From assembly GCA_937892405.1 (NCBI GenBank), contig CALAFS010000089.1, positions 1 through 7,051 of the forward strand: a DNA stretch of 7,051 nt, read 5' to 3'. Shown one piece after another: positions 1 through 5,424 of the stretch (position 1 is its first letter; the number at the start of each line of letters is the position of its first letter). This DNA is from an uncultured Clostridia bacterium. GTDB taxonomy: Bacteria > Bacillota > Clostridia > Oscillospirales > CAG-272. Under the pieces are notes generated by a model. That model was not told the DNA's origin and made no database searches. It saw nothing but the letters and a program-made list of their open reading frames with translations. Both the position numbers and the translations under genes were made by a program.

Positions 1-2
1 AC

Positions 3-218
3 CCGACCACAGGTCGGATTTCGCCTCGGTGCCGTAAGGCAACGCCTGCGCCGACTCCTACAAATGAGGGGCTTTTTACTCAATTTTTCGTTTTTTGAAG
101 GAGCACGCAAGGCGGGCGACCGATGGTCGCCCCTACGATGGAAATGGCACGCGGTATTCTCTTTGAGAGATGGCGATATCCGAGGCGTGGCGGGTCGTCG
201 AGGGCGCCGACCCCTACA
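3..218. repeat. Mosaic of three related GC-rich palindromes with CYCCTACR motifs
   Basis: This stretch has no convincing gene. It contains three palindromes sharing a GGTCG/CGACC core: 3-8 with 12-17 (6 bp, 3-nt loop), 114-121 with 125-132 (8 bp, 3-nt loop) and 192-197 with 208-213 (6 bp, 10-nt loop). A short motif of the form CYCCTACR occurs at 55-62, 130-137 and 211-218, spaced 75 and 81 bp. In the second and third copies it overlaps the right arm of the palindrome. The pattern suggests degenerate copies of a dispersed intergenic repeat, of the kind common in gut Clostridia. That is an inference from pattern alone; the ends of the units cannot be fixed from one window. Confidence 0.5.
53..77 (+). 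terminator. Weak possible intrinsic terminator
   Basis: CTCCT at 55-59 can pair with AGGGG at 67-71 (one T-G wobble), and an outer G53-C72 pair is possible if A54 bulges. A run of five T follows at 73-77. The stem is short, so this is a weak candidate. It could end a plus-strand transcript entering from the left of the window, or could simply be part of the repeat mosaic. Confidence 0.25.
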
Positions 219-273
219 GGGGCGAAGTGCCTTATGCGGGAGCAAACGATAAAGTTGCATGTTCAAAAAGATA

Positions 274-335
274 GAGGGAGGTACAATCCCTCCGTCATTA
301 TCTTTGCAAATTTTGCAAAGATAATGACACCTCCC
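274..335. repeat. Long palindrome with an outer stem and a competing alternative hairpin
   Basis: Positions 294-310 and 312-328 are exact reverse complements (17 bp around a single central base), forming an AT-rich cruciform or hairpin. Outside it, GGGAGGT at 276-282 is complementary to ACCTCCC at 329-335, giving an outer stem that encloses an 11-nt bulge on the left. Within that bulge TCCCTC (287-292) can instead pair with GAGGGA (274-279), which would break the outer stem. The two outer pairings exclude each other. There is no T-run after it, so it is not an ordinary terminator. It may be a MITE-like or dispersed intergenic repeat; no function can be assigned. Confidence 0.6.
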
Positions 336-485
336 GGTACTTCGGCTTGCCGAAGTACAAACACAACGGAGGCTTGGGATAAAAGCAAGACCGTAGGTGC
401 TTCGGGTTGCTGAAGCGCAAATACAAGGAGGTTTTGAATAGAGCATGACTGGTAGGTACTTCGGGTCGCCGAAGTGCAAATGCAA
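336..485 (+). repeat. Three tandem hairpin repeats of about 60 bp
   Basis: Three related units begin at 336, 396 and 455 (spacing 60 and 59 bp). Each starts with a 22-nt hairpin at its second base: 9-bp arms around a 4-nt loop, at 337-358, 397-418 and 456-477. Copy 1 pairs perfectly. Copies 2 and 3 differ from it mainly where T-G wobble keeps the arms paired, which suggests selection on an RNA structure. Each hairpin is followed by a CAAAYRCAA-like segment, and in copies 1 and 2 by GGAGG (368-372, 427-431). Copies 1 and 2 resemble each other across the whole unit, while copy 3 diverges after about 485 and runs into the terminator. No open frame with a sensible start explains the conservation. 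Confidence 0.75.
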
Positions 486-500
486 AAACGACAAAAAAGG

Positions 501-541
501 AGAAGCGGTCGGATTCCCGAGGAAATCCGACCGCTTCTTTT
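501..541. terminator. Strong, probably bidirectional intrinsic terminator
   Basis: Positions 501-515 pair perfectly with 524-538 (15 bp) around an 8-nt loop. On the plus strand the stem runs into TTTAT. On the minus strand it is followed by CCTTTTTT. It can therefore stop plus-strand transcription from the repeat region and minus-strand transcription from the kinase gene, which ends about 190 nt away at 726. The stem strength and T-tracts make the terminator call firm; the bidirectional role is inferred. Confidence 0.8.
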
Positions 542-549
542 ATGTAGTG

Positions 550-588
550 ATGTTCTTTCTGAAACCTGATAGCGAGAGGAAAGAACAT
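550..588. repeat. 10-bp inverted repeat in the kinase 3' region
   Basis: Positions 550-559 are the reverse complement of 579-588 with a 19-nt loop. It lies between the kinase stop codon and the terminator at 501-538, so on the minus strand it would form a hairpin in the 3' untranslated RNA. There is no T-tract, so it is not itself a terminator. The rest of 589-702 shows nothing I can identify beyond a 5-bp inverted repeat at 633-650. Confidence 0.4.
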
Positions 589-702
589 GATGAGGATATG
601 TTTACCGGGTATATCGGTCTATCAAAGGCGCCCATAGTCACCGCTCTATGCAAATGTTTTGTGAAGCGATGGAGCAGGGGGCCTAAGTATAGTGGATAAG
701 GG

Positions 703-722
703 GGATAAATAAAGTTTTATCC
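703..722. repeat. Short AT-rich inverted repeat after the kinase stop
   Basis: GGATAAA at 703-709 is complementary to TTTATCC at 716-722 with a 6-nt loop, directly after the kinase stop codon on the minus strand. The stem is weak (7 bp, mostly A-T) and has no T-tract, so any role in termination or mRNA protection is doubtful. Confidence 0.3.
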
Positions 723-725
723 GGT

Positions 726-1745
726 TTATCTCTGAATTCTGCCGGTGCCGTTGCCGCCGGCGAGGGCTTTCACTTCGTCGACCGAAACCATATTGAAGTC
801 ACCCTCGATCGAGTGCTTCAGGCAGGAAGCCGCTACGGCGAATTCTACCGTGTCCTGCGTGGAGTAACCCATCAGGGACGCGTAGATCAGACCGCCGCCG
901 AAGCTGTCGCCGCCGCCGACGCGATCCACGATGTGCATATGGTAGGACTTCGAGAAGCAATATTCCTTCCCGTCGTAGAGAAGTGCCGCCCAGTCGTTGT
1001 CGTTTGCGCTGATGGAAGAACGGAGGGTGATCGCCACCTTTTCAAAGCCGAACTTCTCTGCGAGCTGACGGGCAACCGACTTATAACCTTCATGATTGAG
1101 CTTACCGCCGGCGATGTCGGTGTTCTCCGCATCAATGCCGAAGACATCGTGTGCGTCCTCTTCGTTGGAGATGCACACATCGACATATTTGCAGAGCTCG
1201 GTCATCGTCTCGCGCGCCTGTTCTCTGGTCCAGAGCTTCTTTCTGAAGTTGAGGTCGCAGGAGATCTTGACACCGTGTGCCTTCGCCGCCTTGCAGGCAT
1301 CAAGGCAGATAGCGGCAACGGTGGGGTTCAGTGCGGGAGTGATACCGGTGAAGTGGAACCAGTCGGCGCCTTCGAAGATCTTCTCCCAGTCGAAGTCTTC
1401 ACGCGATGCCTCTGCGATCGCGGAATGTGCTCTGTCATAGATGACCTTGGAAGGACGCTGGGAGGCACCCTTCTCATTGAAATAAATACCGACTCTGTCG
1501 CCGCCGCGTACGATCATCGAGGTGTCGACGCCGAACCGACGAAGTGCATTGACGGCACTCTGACCGATCTCGTGCTTCGGCAGCTTGGTGACAAAGGCGG
1601 AGTCCAGGCCGTAGTTTGCGAGAGAAACCGATACATTTGCTTCTCCGCCGCCGTACACGACGCCGAACTTGTCCGCCTGTGTGAAGCGGAGATATCCCTC
1701 GGGTGCGAGGCGGAGCATGATCTCACCGAATGTTACAACTTTCAT
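726..1745 (-). CDS. kdgK: PfkB-family sugar kinase, 2-dehydro-3-deoxygluconokinase (KDG kinase)
   Basis: The 339-residue cytoplasmic kinase is predicted to phosphorylate 2-keto-3-deoxygluconate with ATP to KDPG, which enters uronate/pectin breakdown ahead of KDPG aldolase. The ribokinase/PfkB fold is clear: an N-terminal sugar-binding GGGEANV at 32-38, DLNFR at 164-168, and the C-terminal signature VGGGDSFGGG at 276-285. In that signature GGGD replaces the commoner GAGD; the catalytic base would be Asp280. The C-terminal SCLKHSIEGDFNMV segment (307-320) is typical of the KDG kinase subgroup. I chose the ATG at 1745 because AAAGGA (1755-1760) lies 9 nt upstream and the family motif starts at once (MKVVTFGEI). 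An in-frame ATG 10 codons earlier has no better site. No aldolase or uronate isomerase gene is in the window, so substrate specificity rests on family resemblance. Confidence 0.88.
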   Translation of the reverse strand: MKVVTFGEIMLRLAPEGYLRFTQADKFGVVYGGGEANVSVSLANYGLDSAFVTKLPKHEIGQSAVNALRRFGVDTSMIVRGGDRVGIYFNEKGASQRPSKVIYDRAHSAIAEASREDFDWEKIFEGADWFHFTGITPALNPTVAAICLDACKAAKAHGVKISCDLNFRKKLWTREQARETMTELCKYVDVCISNEEDAHDVFGIDAENTDIAGGKLNHEGYKSVARQLAEKFGFEKVAITLRSSISANDNDWAALLYDGKEYCFSKSYHMHIVDRVGGGDSFGGGLIYASLMGYSTQDTVEFAVAASCLKHSIEGDFNMVSVDEVKALAGGNGTGRIQR

Positions 1746-1796
1746 GGGAAACTGTCCTTTCAGAAAAAGAATCATATTTTGTCTTCTGACACATAT

Positions 1797-1825
1797 ATTT
1801 TAGCAGAGACAAGCAGGAAAATCAA
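1797..1825 (-). promoter_or_regulatory. Sigma-A-type promoter for the KDG kinase gene
   Basis: On the minus strand TTGATT (1820-1825) and TAAAAT (1797-1802) are separated by exactly 17 bp. A TGC precedes the -10 box, giving an extended -10. Transcription would start near 1790, leaving a leader of about 45 nt before the start codon. The kinase can thus be expressed independently of abrB. I see no terminator between abrB and this promoter, so read-through from abrB is also possible. Confidence 0.65.
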
Positions 1826-1877
1826 GAGGGTTTCGGCTTTTTTTCCATAATTATACGGATTCTTTCGCCGGGGGATA

Positions 1878-2129
1878 TTACTCCGCGTCGGCGTTTGCCA
1901 GTTCTTCACGGCAGGCGCGGCAGAGCGTCTTGCCCTTGAATTCGGAGAGTTCCTCGGAGCTTCCGCAGAAGACGCAGGAGGTCTGGTATTTTCTCAGACG
2001 GATGCTGTCGCCCTCCATCGTGATTTCGACGGGGTCCTCCGCCGCGATTTCCAGCGTGCGTCTCATCTCCTTCGGAATGACGATTCTCCCGAGCTCATCA
2101 ATGTGACGAATGATTCCGGATGTTTTCAT
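1878..2129 (-). CDS. abrB: AbrB-family transition-state regulator with C-terminal two-CxxC motif
   Basis: This 83-residue DNA-binding protein resembles B. subtilis AbrB, a repressor of post-exponential and sporulation-associated genes during growth. Residues 1-48 form the swapped-hairpin AbrB domain, including DELGRIVIPKEMRRTL at 11-26. The four arginines used for DNA contact in B. subtilis AbrB (R8, R15, R23, R24) fall at the same numbers here. The C-terminal half carries Cys52-x-x-Cys55 and Cys70-x-x-Cys73, a likely zinc-binding knuckle and not the B. subtilis-type dimerisation tail. The start is secure: AAGGAG lies at 2139-2144, 9 nt before the ATG. It is divergent from spoIIIAA. A SpoVT-like or other AbrB paralogue role cannot be excluded, because Clostridia often carry several such proteins. 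Confidence 0.85.
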   Translation of the reverse strand: MKTSGIIRHIDELGRIVIPKEMRRTLEIAAEDPVEITMEGDSIRLRKYQTSCVFCGSSEELSEFKGKTLCRACREELANADAE

Positions 2130-2222
2130 TATAATTTTCTCCTTGTGATATTGATTTTTATAAACGGCAAAGCTCTCTCCGTTTCCGTTCGGGCGAAGGG
2201 CTTACCATTTATTTACAACCAA

Positions 2223-2251
2223 ATTATAGCATGGCTTTCGACATTTGTCAA
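2223..2251 (-). promoter_or_regulatory. Perfect-consensus sigma-A promoter for abrB
   Basis: Reading the minus strand, TTGACA (2246-2251) and TATAAT (2223-2228) are both exact consensus hexamers with a 17-bp spacer. Transcription would start near 2216, giving a leader of about 85 nt before abrB. So strong a promoter fits a gene expressed in vegetative cells and held in check by a repressor. AbrB is autoregulated in B. subtilis, but no operator can be recognised here because AbrB sites lack a clear consensus. Confidence 0.85.
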
Positions 2252-2260
2252 GACATTTTT

Positions 2261-2289
2261 TCAAAAAATTTCCATTTTTATGCTAAAAT
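2261..2289 (+). promoter_or_regulatory. Weak candidate sigma-E promoter for the spoIIIA operon
   Basis: In B. subtilis the spoIIIA operon is read by mother-cell sigma-E, which prefers roughly KMATATT, about 14 bp, then CATACANT. Upstream of spoIIIAA the best fit I find is TCAAAAA (2261-2267), 14 bp, GCTAAAAT (2282-2289). Each box matches only about four positions, so the call rests mainly on location. Transcription would start about 35-40 nt before the start codon. The box lies back to back with the abrB promoter. Confidence 0.3.
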
Positions 2290-2334
2290 TTGTAAAACCG
2301 TGCGGAACCGCGAAAAAACAGGAGGAAAAACGGT

Positions 2335-3225
2335 ATGTTATCTCGGATTCTGCCCCTATTGCCGCGGGACATGCGGGAAGAGATTCTGCACATCGCGGCG
2401 TCCTCGTATACTTTTGCCGACCGTCTCGCCGAGATCCGTCTGCGCGCGGACAGCGTCTCCTCCCTCGTTGTCGGCGGGAAAAATCTGCCGCTGCATACGA
2501 CCGTCACCGAAGAGGAGACGGAGGCGATTCTCGGGAAGATCTGCCACGGCTCTCTGTATGCCTATCGTGACAGGATCGCGGAGGGGTATGTGCCGATGGC
2601 GGGAGGGATCCGCGTCGGTGTCGTCGGACAGGCAAGGTATGAGGCGGGGCGCTCCCTCGGTATCAGCGGTGTCCGCACACTGGTCTTTAGAATTCCGCAT
2701 AAGATTCCCGACAGCGCGGACACGCTCTGCAAAGCCTTTCTCGGGCATTGTCGGAGCGGTATGCTGATCTACTCGCCGCCCGGCGTCGGAAAGACCACCG
2801 CCCTCCGCGCCCTTGCCGCAAGGCTCGGGAGCGGAAAGGACGCCCGCCGCGTTGTCGTCATCGACGAGAGGGAAGAGTTTGACCCCGAGGATTACCGCCA
2901 TGCCACCGTGGATATTCTGCGCGGCTATCACCGCGCGCGGGGGATTGAGATCGCGACCCGCACTTTAGCGCCAGAGGTTCTCCTGATCGACGAGGTCGGG
3001 GGAGAGGAAGAGGCGCGCGCCATGCTCGGCGTCCTTCGCGCCGGGGTTCCCTTTGTCGCGACGGCGCATGCCGCCACCGAGCGGGAGCTTTACGGGAAGG
3101 GGAACCTGTCCCCCTTTTTCGCCGCGCGGGCGTTCGACCTGTTTGCGGAGTTATGGCGGGAGGGGGATCGCGTTCTTTCGCGGATTTTCGGAGAGGAGAG
3201 GGAACTTTGCGCTATCTCGGAATGA
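2335..3225 (+). CDS. spoIIIAA: Stage III sporulation protein AA, ATPase of the SpoIIIA complex
   Basis: This 296-residue cytoplasmic ATPase is related to secretion ATPases of the type II/IV (GspE/VirB11) group. It is predicted to power or assemble the SpoIIIA-SpoIIQ channel on the mother-cell side. Visible motifs are a P-loop at 147-155 (SPPGVGKTT), a VVVIDERE segment at 173-180 typical of SpoIIIAA, a Walker B-like EVLLIDEVG at 214-222, and TAHA at 243-246. The region before the P-loop (about 10-130), with VPMAGGIRVGV, matches the SpoIIIAA N-terminal domain. Length is close to that of B. subtilis SpoIIIAA. Oddly, the first glycine of the P-loop is Ser147; Lys153 and Thr154 are intact, so activity is still expected. 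The ATG at 2335 is preceded by AGGAGG (2320-2325) at 9 nt. It is the first gene of the operon. Confidence 0.95.
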   Translation: MLSRILPLLPRDMREEILHIAASSYTFADRLAEIRLRADSVSSLVVGGKNLPLHTTVTEEETEAILGKICHGSLYAYRDRIAEGYVPMAGGIRVGVVGQARYEAGRSLGISGVRTLVFRIPHKIPDSADTLCKAFLGHCRSGMLIYSPPGVGKTTALRALAARLGSGKDARRVVVIDEREEFDPEDYRHATVDILRGYHRARGIEIATRTLAPEVLLIDEVGGEEEARAMLGVLRAGVPFVATAHAATERELYGKGNLSPFFAARAFDLFAELWREGDRVLSRIFGEERELCAISE

Positions 3226-3683
3226 TTCTGATTTTCGCCGCCGCCTTCGGTATCTCCCGCGCTCTCACGCGCGCGACGGGGAAGCGGCTTGCCGAGGCGG
3301 AAGGCTTTCTTGCTCTTCTCACCTTCATGAAGGGGGAGCTGACCCGTTACGCCCGTCCCGTGAACGAGTGGAGCCGACTTTTCTCGGACGGGGCGCTGGA
3401 GGAGAGCGGTTTTCTCCCCCATCTGCGCGCGCACGGCGATCTTTCCGCGGCATATGCCGCCTCCGCGAGCGCCCTCGGAGAAGAGGAGAAAAAACTTCTC
3501 ACCTCTCTCTTCTCCACCTTCGGACGCGGGTACAGAGAGGAGGAGCTCGCCTCCCTCACCGCTACCTCGGCGGCGCTTTCGGAGATCGTCGGGCGGTGCA
3601 GAGAAGAGACGCCGAAAAACGAGCGCGTCGTGCGTACGCTGACTGCCGCCGCGGCGCTCGCTCTTGTGATTTTGCTGCTTTGA
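3207..3683 (+). CDS. spoIIIAB: Stage III sporulation protein AB (GspF-like membrane protein)
   Basis: This 158-residue integral membrane protein of the SpoIIIA complex is distantly related to the type II secretion platform protein GspF/TadB. An N-terminal membrane helix (about 4-17) is followed by a helical cytoplasmic region with the alternating hydrophobic pattern of the family, and a second membrane helix ends the protein (143-158). I place the start at TTG 3207: AGGAG (3194-3198) lies 8 nt upstream, and the resulting N-terminus (MRYLGMILIF) aligns with the usual SpoIIIAB start. It overlaps spoIIIAA by 19 nt. The alternative is ATG 3222, which overlaps the spoIIIAA TGA as ATGA but sits 23 nt from the ribosome site and trims the conserved start. 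An ATG at 3153 is upstream of the ribosome site and gives an atypical charged extension. Confidence 0.85.
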   Translation: MRYLGMILIFAAAFGISRALTRATGKRLAEAEGFLALLTFMKGELTRYARPVNEWSRLFSDGALEESGFLPHLRAHGDLSAAYAASASALGEEEKKLLTSLFSTFGRGYREEELASLTATSAALSEIVGRCREETPKNERVVRTLTAAAALALVILLL

Positions 3684-3719
3684 AAAACAAAAACCGGCTA
3701 ACGCGGAACGGAGATACGC

Positions 3720-3914
3720 ATGGATATTTCTCTGATTATGAAGGTCGCGGGGATCGGAATGATCGTGACCGTCGTCTGTCAGATTCTGAACAAAGCGGGG
3801 AGAGACGAGCAGGCGACCCTTGTCTCCCTGACGGGGATCGTCGTCGTCCTGATCCTCCTGATCGGAGAGATCGGCACCCTTTTTTCCACGATAAGAGAGG
3901 TGTTCGGCATTTGA
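3720..3914 (+). CDS. spoIIIAC: Stage III sporulation protein AC
   Basis: This 64-residue, two-helix membrane protein (helices about 4-23 and 33-54) matches SpoIIIAC in size and pattern, including VAGIGMIV near the start and the KAGRDEQA turn between the helices. It belongs to the membrane platform of the SpoIIIA channel, and SpoIIIAC and SpoIIIAD share a family. The start ATG has GGAG (3710-3713) 6 nt upstream. It follows spoIIIAB after 36 nt, one of only two real gaps inside the operon, and overlaps spoIIIAD by 4 nt. Confidence 0.92.
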   Translation: MDISLIMKVAGIGMIVTVVCQILNKAGRDEQATLVSLTGIVVVLILLIGEIGTLFSTIREVFGI

Positions 3915-4294
3915 ATGTTCCGACCTTCTGCGGCGTCGCGCTTCTTCTCGCCGTCGCCGCCTTTACGCTCAGGGAGTTCGGCTGGCGGGGGACGCCCGTC
4001 TTTGTCACCTTCGGCGCCCTTTTGCTTTTGCGCATGGTGTTTGAGGGGGCGACGCCCCTCTTCCGGCTGTTGTCTTCCCTCGGCGCGGACGCCGGTTTTT
4101 CGGAAACGGCGGGCATCACTTTGAAGATTCTCGGCATCGGCTATCTCACCTCCCTGACCGCGGGGATCTGCCGCGGACTCGGGGAAGGGACGGTCGCCGC
4201 CGTCACCGAGACGGCGGGGCGCCTCGGCGTTCTCCTTCTCGCACTGCCCTTTTTTGAAAAGCTCATTGCCTGTGCGGCGGAGATGCTTTCATGA
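3911..4294 (+). CDS. spoIIIAD: Stage III sporulation protein AD
   Basis: This 127-residue membrane protein is a platform component of the SpoIIIA complex. The conserved C-terminal half is distinctive: LKILGIGYLTSLTAG at 71-85, an acidic-glycine turn (LGEGTVAA, 90-97), then TAGRLGVLLLALPFFEKL at 101-118. Hydrophobic helices lie near 4-19, 29-45, 70-87 and 102-117. The start is inferred as TTG 3911, which overlaps the spoIIIAC stop as TTGA. AGGTG (3898-3902) lies 8 nt upstream, and the length is then close to the 133 residues of the B. subtilis protein. The frame stays open upstream to 3053, but that part lies over spoIIIAB and spoIIIAC in another phase and is arginine-rich nonsense. The stop overlaps the start of spoIIIAE as ATGA. 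Confidence 0.88.
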   Translation: MNVPTFCGVALLLAVAAFTLREFGWRGTPVFVTFGALLLLRMVFEGATPLFRLLSSLGADAGFSETAGITLKILGIGYLTSLTAGICRGLGEGTVAAVTETAGRLGVLLLALPFFEKLIACAAEMLS

Positions 4295-5424
4295 GGCGCC
4301 GGTTTCTGATTCTTCCCGTGCTCTTTCTCCTCTTCGCGCTCTTCTCTCTGAGCGTCGGCGCGGTGGGGGAAGAGGAGGAGACTTCCGCCCCGGGAGGGGA
4401 GAGCGTCGATGCGCTGCTGGAAGAGTTCCGTACCCTCCTGCCCGAGGGCTTTTCTCCCGATGTCACCGATCCCGACGCGATCGGTGAGGCGGTCGGCGTG
4501 CGCGCCTTTTTTGCCGCCGTTCTCTCTGCCGCCCGTGGCTCGTCGGACGATGTCCTTTCCTTTTTCTTTCTTTTGATGGGAGCGGCGCTCTTCTTTGCCG
4601 TTGCCGGCACGCTCCGCACGGGGATTGCCGGCTCTCTCGGGGAGATAACGGAGGCGGCGATTTGTGCCGTTCTCTCCGTCGCGGTCTTTGAAAAGCTCCG
4701 CACCGTGACGGAGACGACGGCGGCGGGGCTCTCCGAGGCGGGGCGCTTTTTCGGCGGGCTGTTTCCCTTTCTCGGCACCGTGACGCTCGCCGGGGGCGGC
4801 ACTTCTCTCGCCGCCTCGCAGGCGCTGACCATGGAGCTGACGCTCTCCGTGCTCACCGCTCTTACCGACGGCGTCCTTCTGCCCCTGACCGGGGCGATGT
4901 TCGCCCTTGCGCTCCTCGGCACGGTGGACGGGGCTGGCGGGAGCCTCTCGGGGCTTACCGACAGCTTTCGCCGTGCTTTTCTCTGGCTTCTCGGCATCGT
5001 GACGGCGGTTTTTGCCGCCTCCCTCTCTCTTCAGAGCGTCATCGCCGCCGCCACCGACAGCGCCGCCATGCGCGCCGCGAAGTTCGCCGCCTCCGACCTG
5101 ATTCCCATCGTCGGCGGGACGGTTTCGGGCGCTCTTTCCGCCGCGGCGAGCGGGCTTTTCTATGTGAAGAGTGTCGTCGGCGTTTCCGGGATCGCGGCGC
5201 TTCTGTTTCTCGTTTTGCCCTACCTTGTCCCTCTGCTTCTCCTGCGCGCCGCCTTCGGGATCGCGATCGGCTTTCTTTCCTTTACCGGGGCGAAGGTCGG
5301 GGAACGCGTTTTCGCCGCCTTCCGCTCGGCGCTCGACACGCTGATCGCCCTCACCTCACTGTCTCTTCTTCTCTATCTCTTTGAAATCGTATGCTTCATG
5401 AAAGGCGGTGTGGCGATCGGATGA
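4291..5424 (+). CDS. spoIIIAE: Stage III sporulation protein AE, polytopic membrane component
   Basis: The largest membrane protein of the SpoIIIA channel, 377 residues, close to the roughly 400 of B. subtilis. It begins with a signal-peptide-like segment (1-24: MRRR, hydrophobic core, then SVGA). An acidic extracytoplasmic stretch follows to about 85, then several membrane helices (about 87-106, 120-135, 153-170, 180-212, 229-255, 294-330, 349-368). The family core is clear at 246-310: SLQSVIAAATDSAAMRAAKF, then DLIPIVGGTVSGALSAA, then VKSVVGVSGI. The ATG at 4291 has GGAG (4279-4282) 8 nt upstream and overlaps the spoIIIAD stop by 4 nt, so translation is probably coupled. The stop overlaps the spoIIIAF start in the same way. 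Confidence 0.95.
   Translation: MRRRFLILPVLFLLFALFSLSVGAVGEEEETSAPGGESVDALLEEFRTLLPEGFSPDVTDPDAIGEAVGVRAFFAAVLSAARGSSDDVLSFFFLLMGAALFFAVAGTLRTGIAGSLGEITEAAICAVLSVAVFEKLRTVTETTAAGLSEAGRFFGGLFPFLGTVTLAGGGTSLAASQALTMELTLSVLTALTDGVLLPLTGAMFALALLGTVDGAGGSLSGLTDSFRRAFLWLLGIVTAVFAASLSLQSVIAAATDSAAMRAAKFAASDLIPIVGGTVSGALSAAASGLFYVKSVVGVSGIAALLFLVLPYLVPLLLLRAAFGIAIGFLSFTGAKVGERVFAAFRSALDTLIALTSLSLLLYLFEIVCFMKGGVAIG

Noticed and set aside
255..287. Sigma-A promoter TTGCAT...TACAAT before the hairpin array
   Set aside because: The spacer is 21 bp, too long for a sigma-A promoter, and the -10 box lies within the palindrome arm region.
336..485. CRISPR array
   Set aside because: Only three degenerate units, and the intervening sequence in copies 1 and 2 is itself related, so there are no distinct spacers; no cas genes are present.
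123..588. Small open frames on both strands (123-413 plus, 298-588 minus)
   Set aside because: They translate palindromes and tandem hairpins; the peptides reflect the repeats and not protein selection.
445..699. 84-codon plus-strand frame with a GGAGG upstream
   Set aside because: The Shine-Dalgarno spacing is long (13 nt), the frame runs through the third hairpin repeat and the strong terminator, and the peptide resembles no family.
813..1850. 345-codon open frame on the plus strand opposite the kinase gene
   Set aside because: It is the antisense shadow of a clear PfkB kinase; the protein resembles nothing and has no ribosome site or promoter.
2162..2184. Riboswitch or attenuator in the abrB leader
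   Set aside because: Only a 6-bp inverted repeat (2162-2167 with 2179-2184) with an 11-nt loop and no T-tract; nothing matches a known riboswitch core.
2356..2931. 191-codon minus-strand frame inside spoIIIAA
   Set aside because: Shadow of the ATPase gene; no family resemblance.
3053..3910. Open frame running upstream into spoIIIAD, giving a 413-residue protein
   Set aside because: The upstream part lies over spoIIIAB and spoIIIAC in another phase and is arginine-rich; the real protein begins at TTG 3911.
4263..4997. 244-codon minus-strand frame
   Set aside because: Antisense shadow of spoIIIAE in GC-rich DNA, rich in Arg, Ser and Pro, with no start signals.
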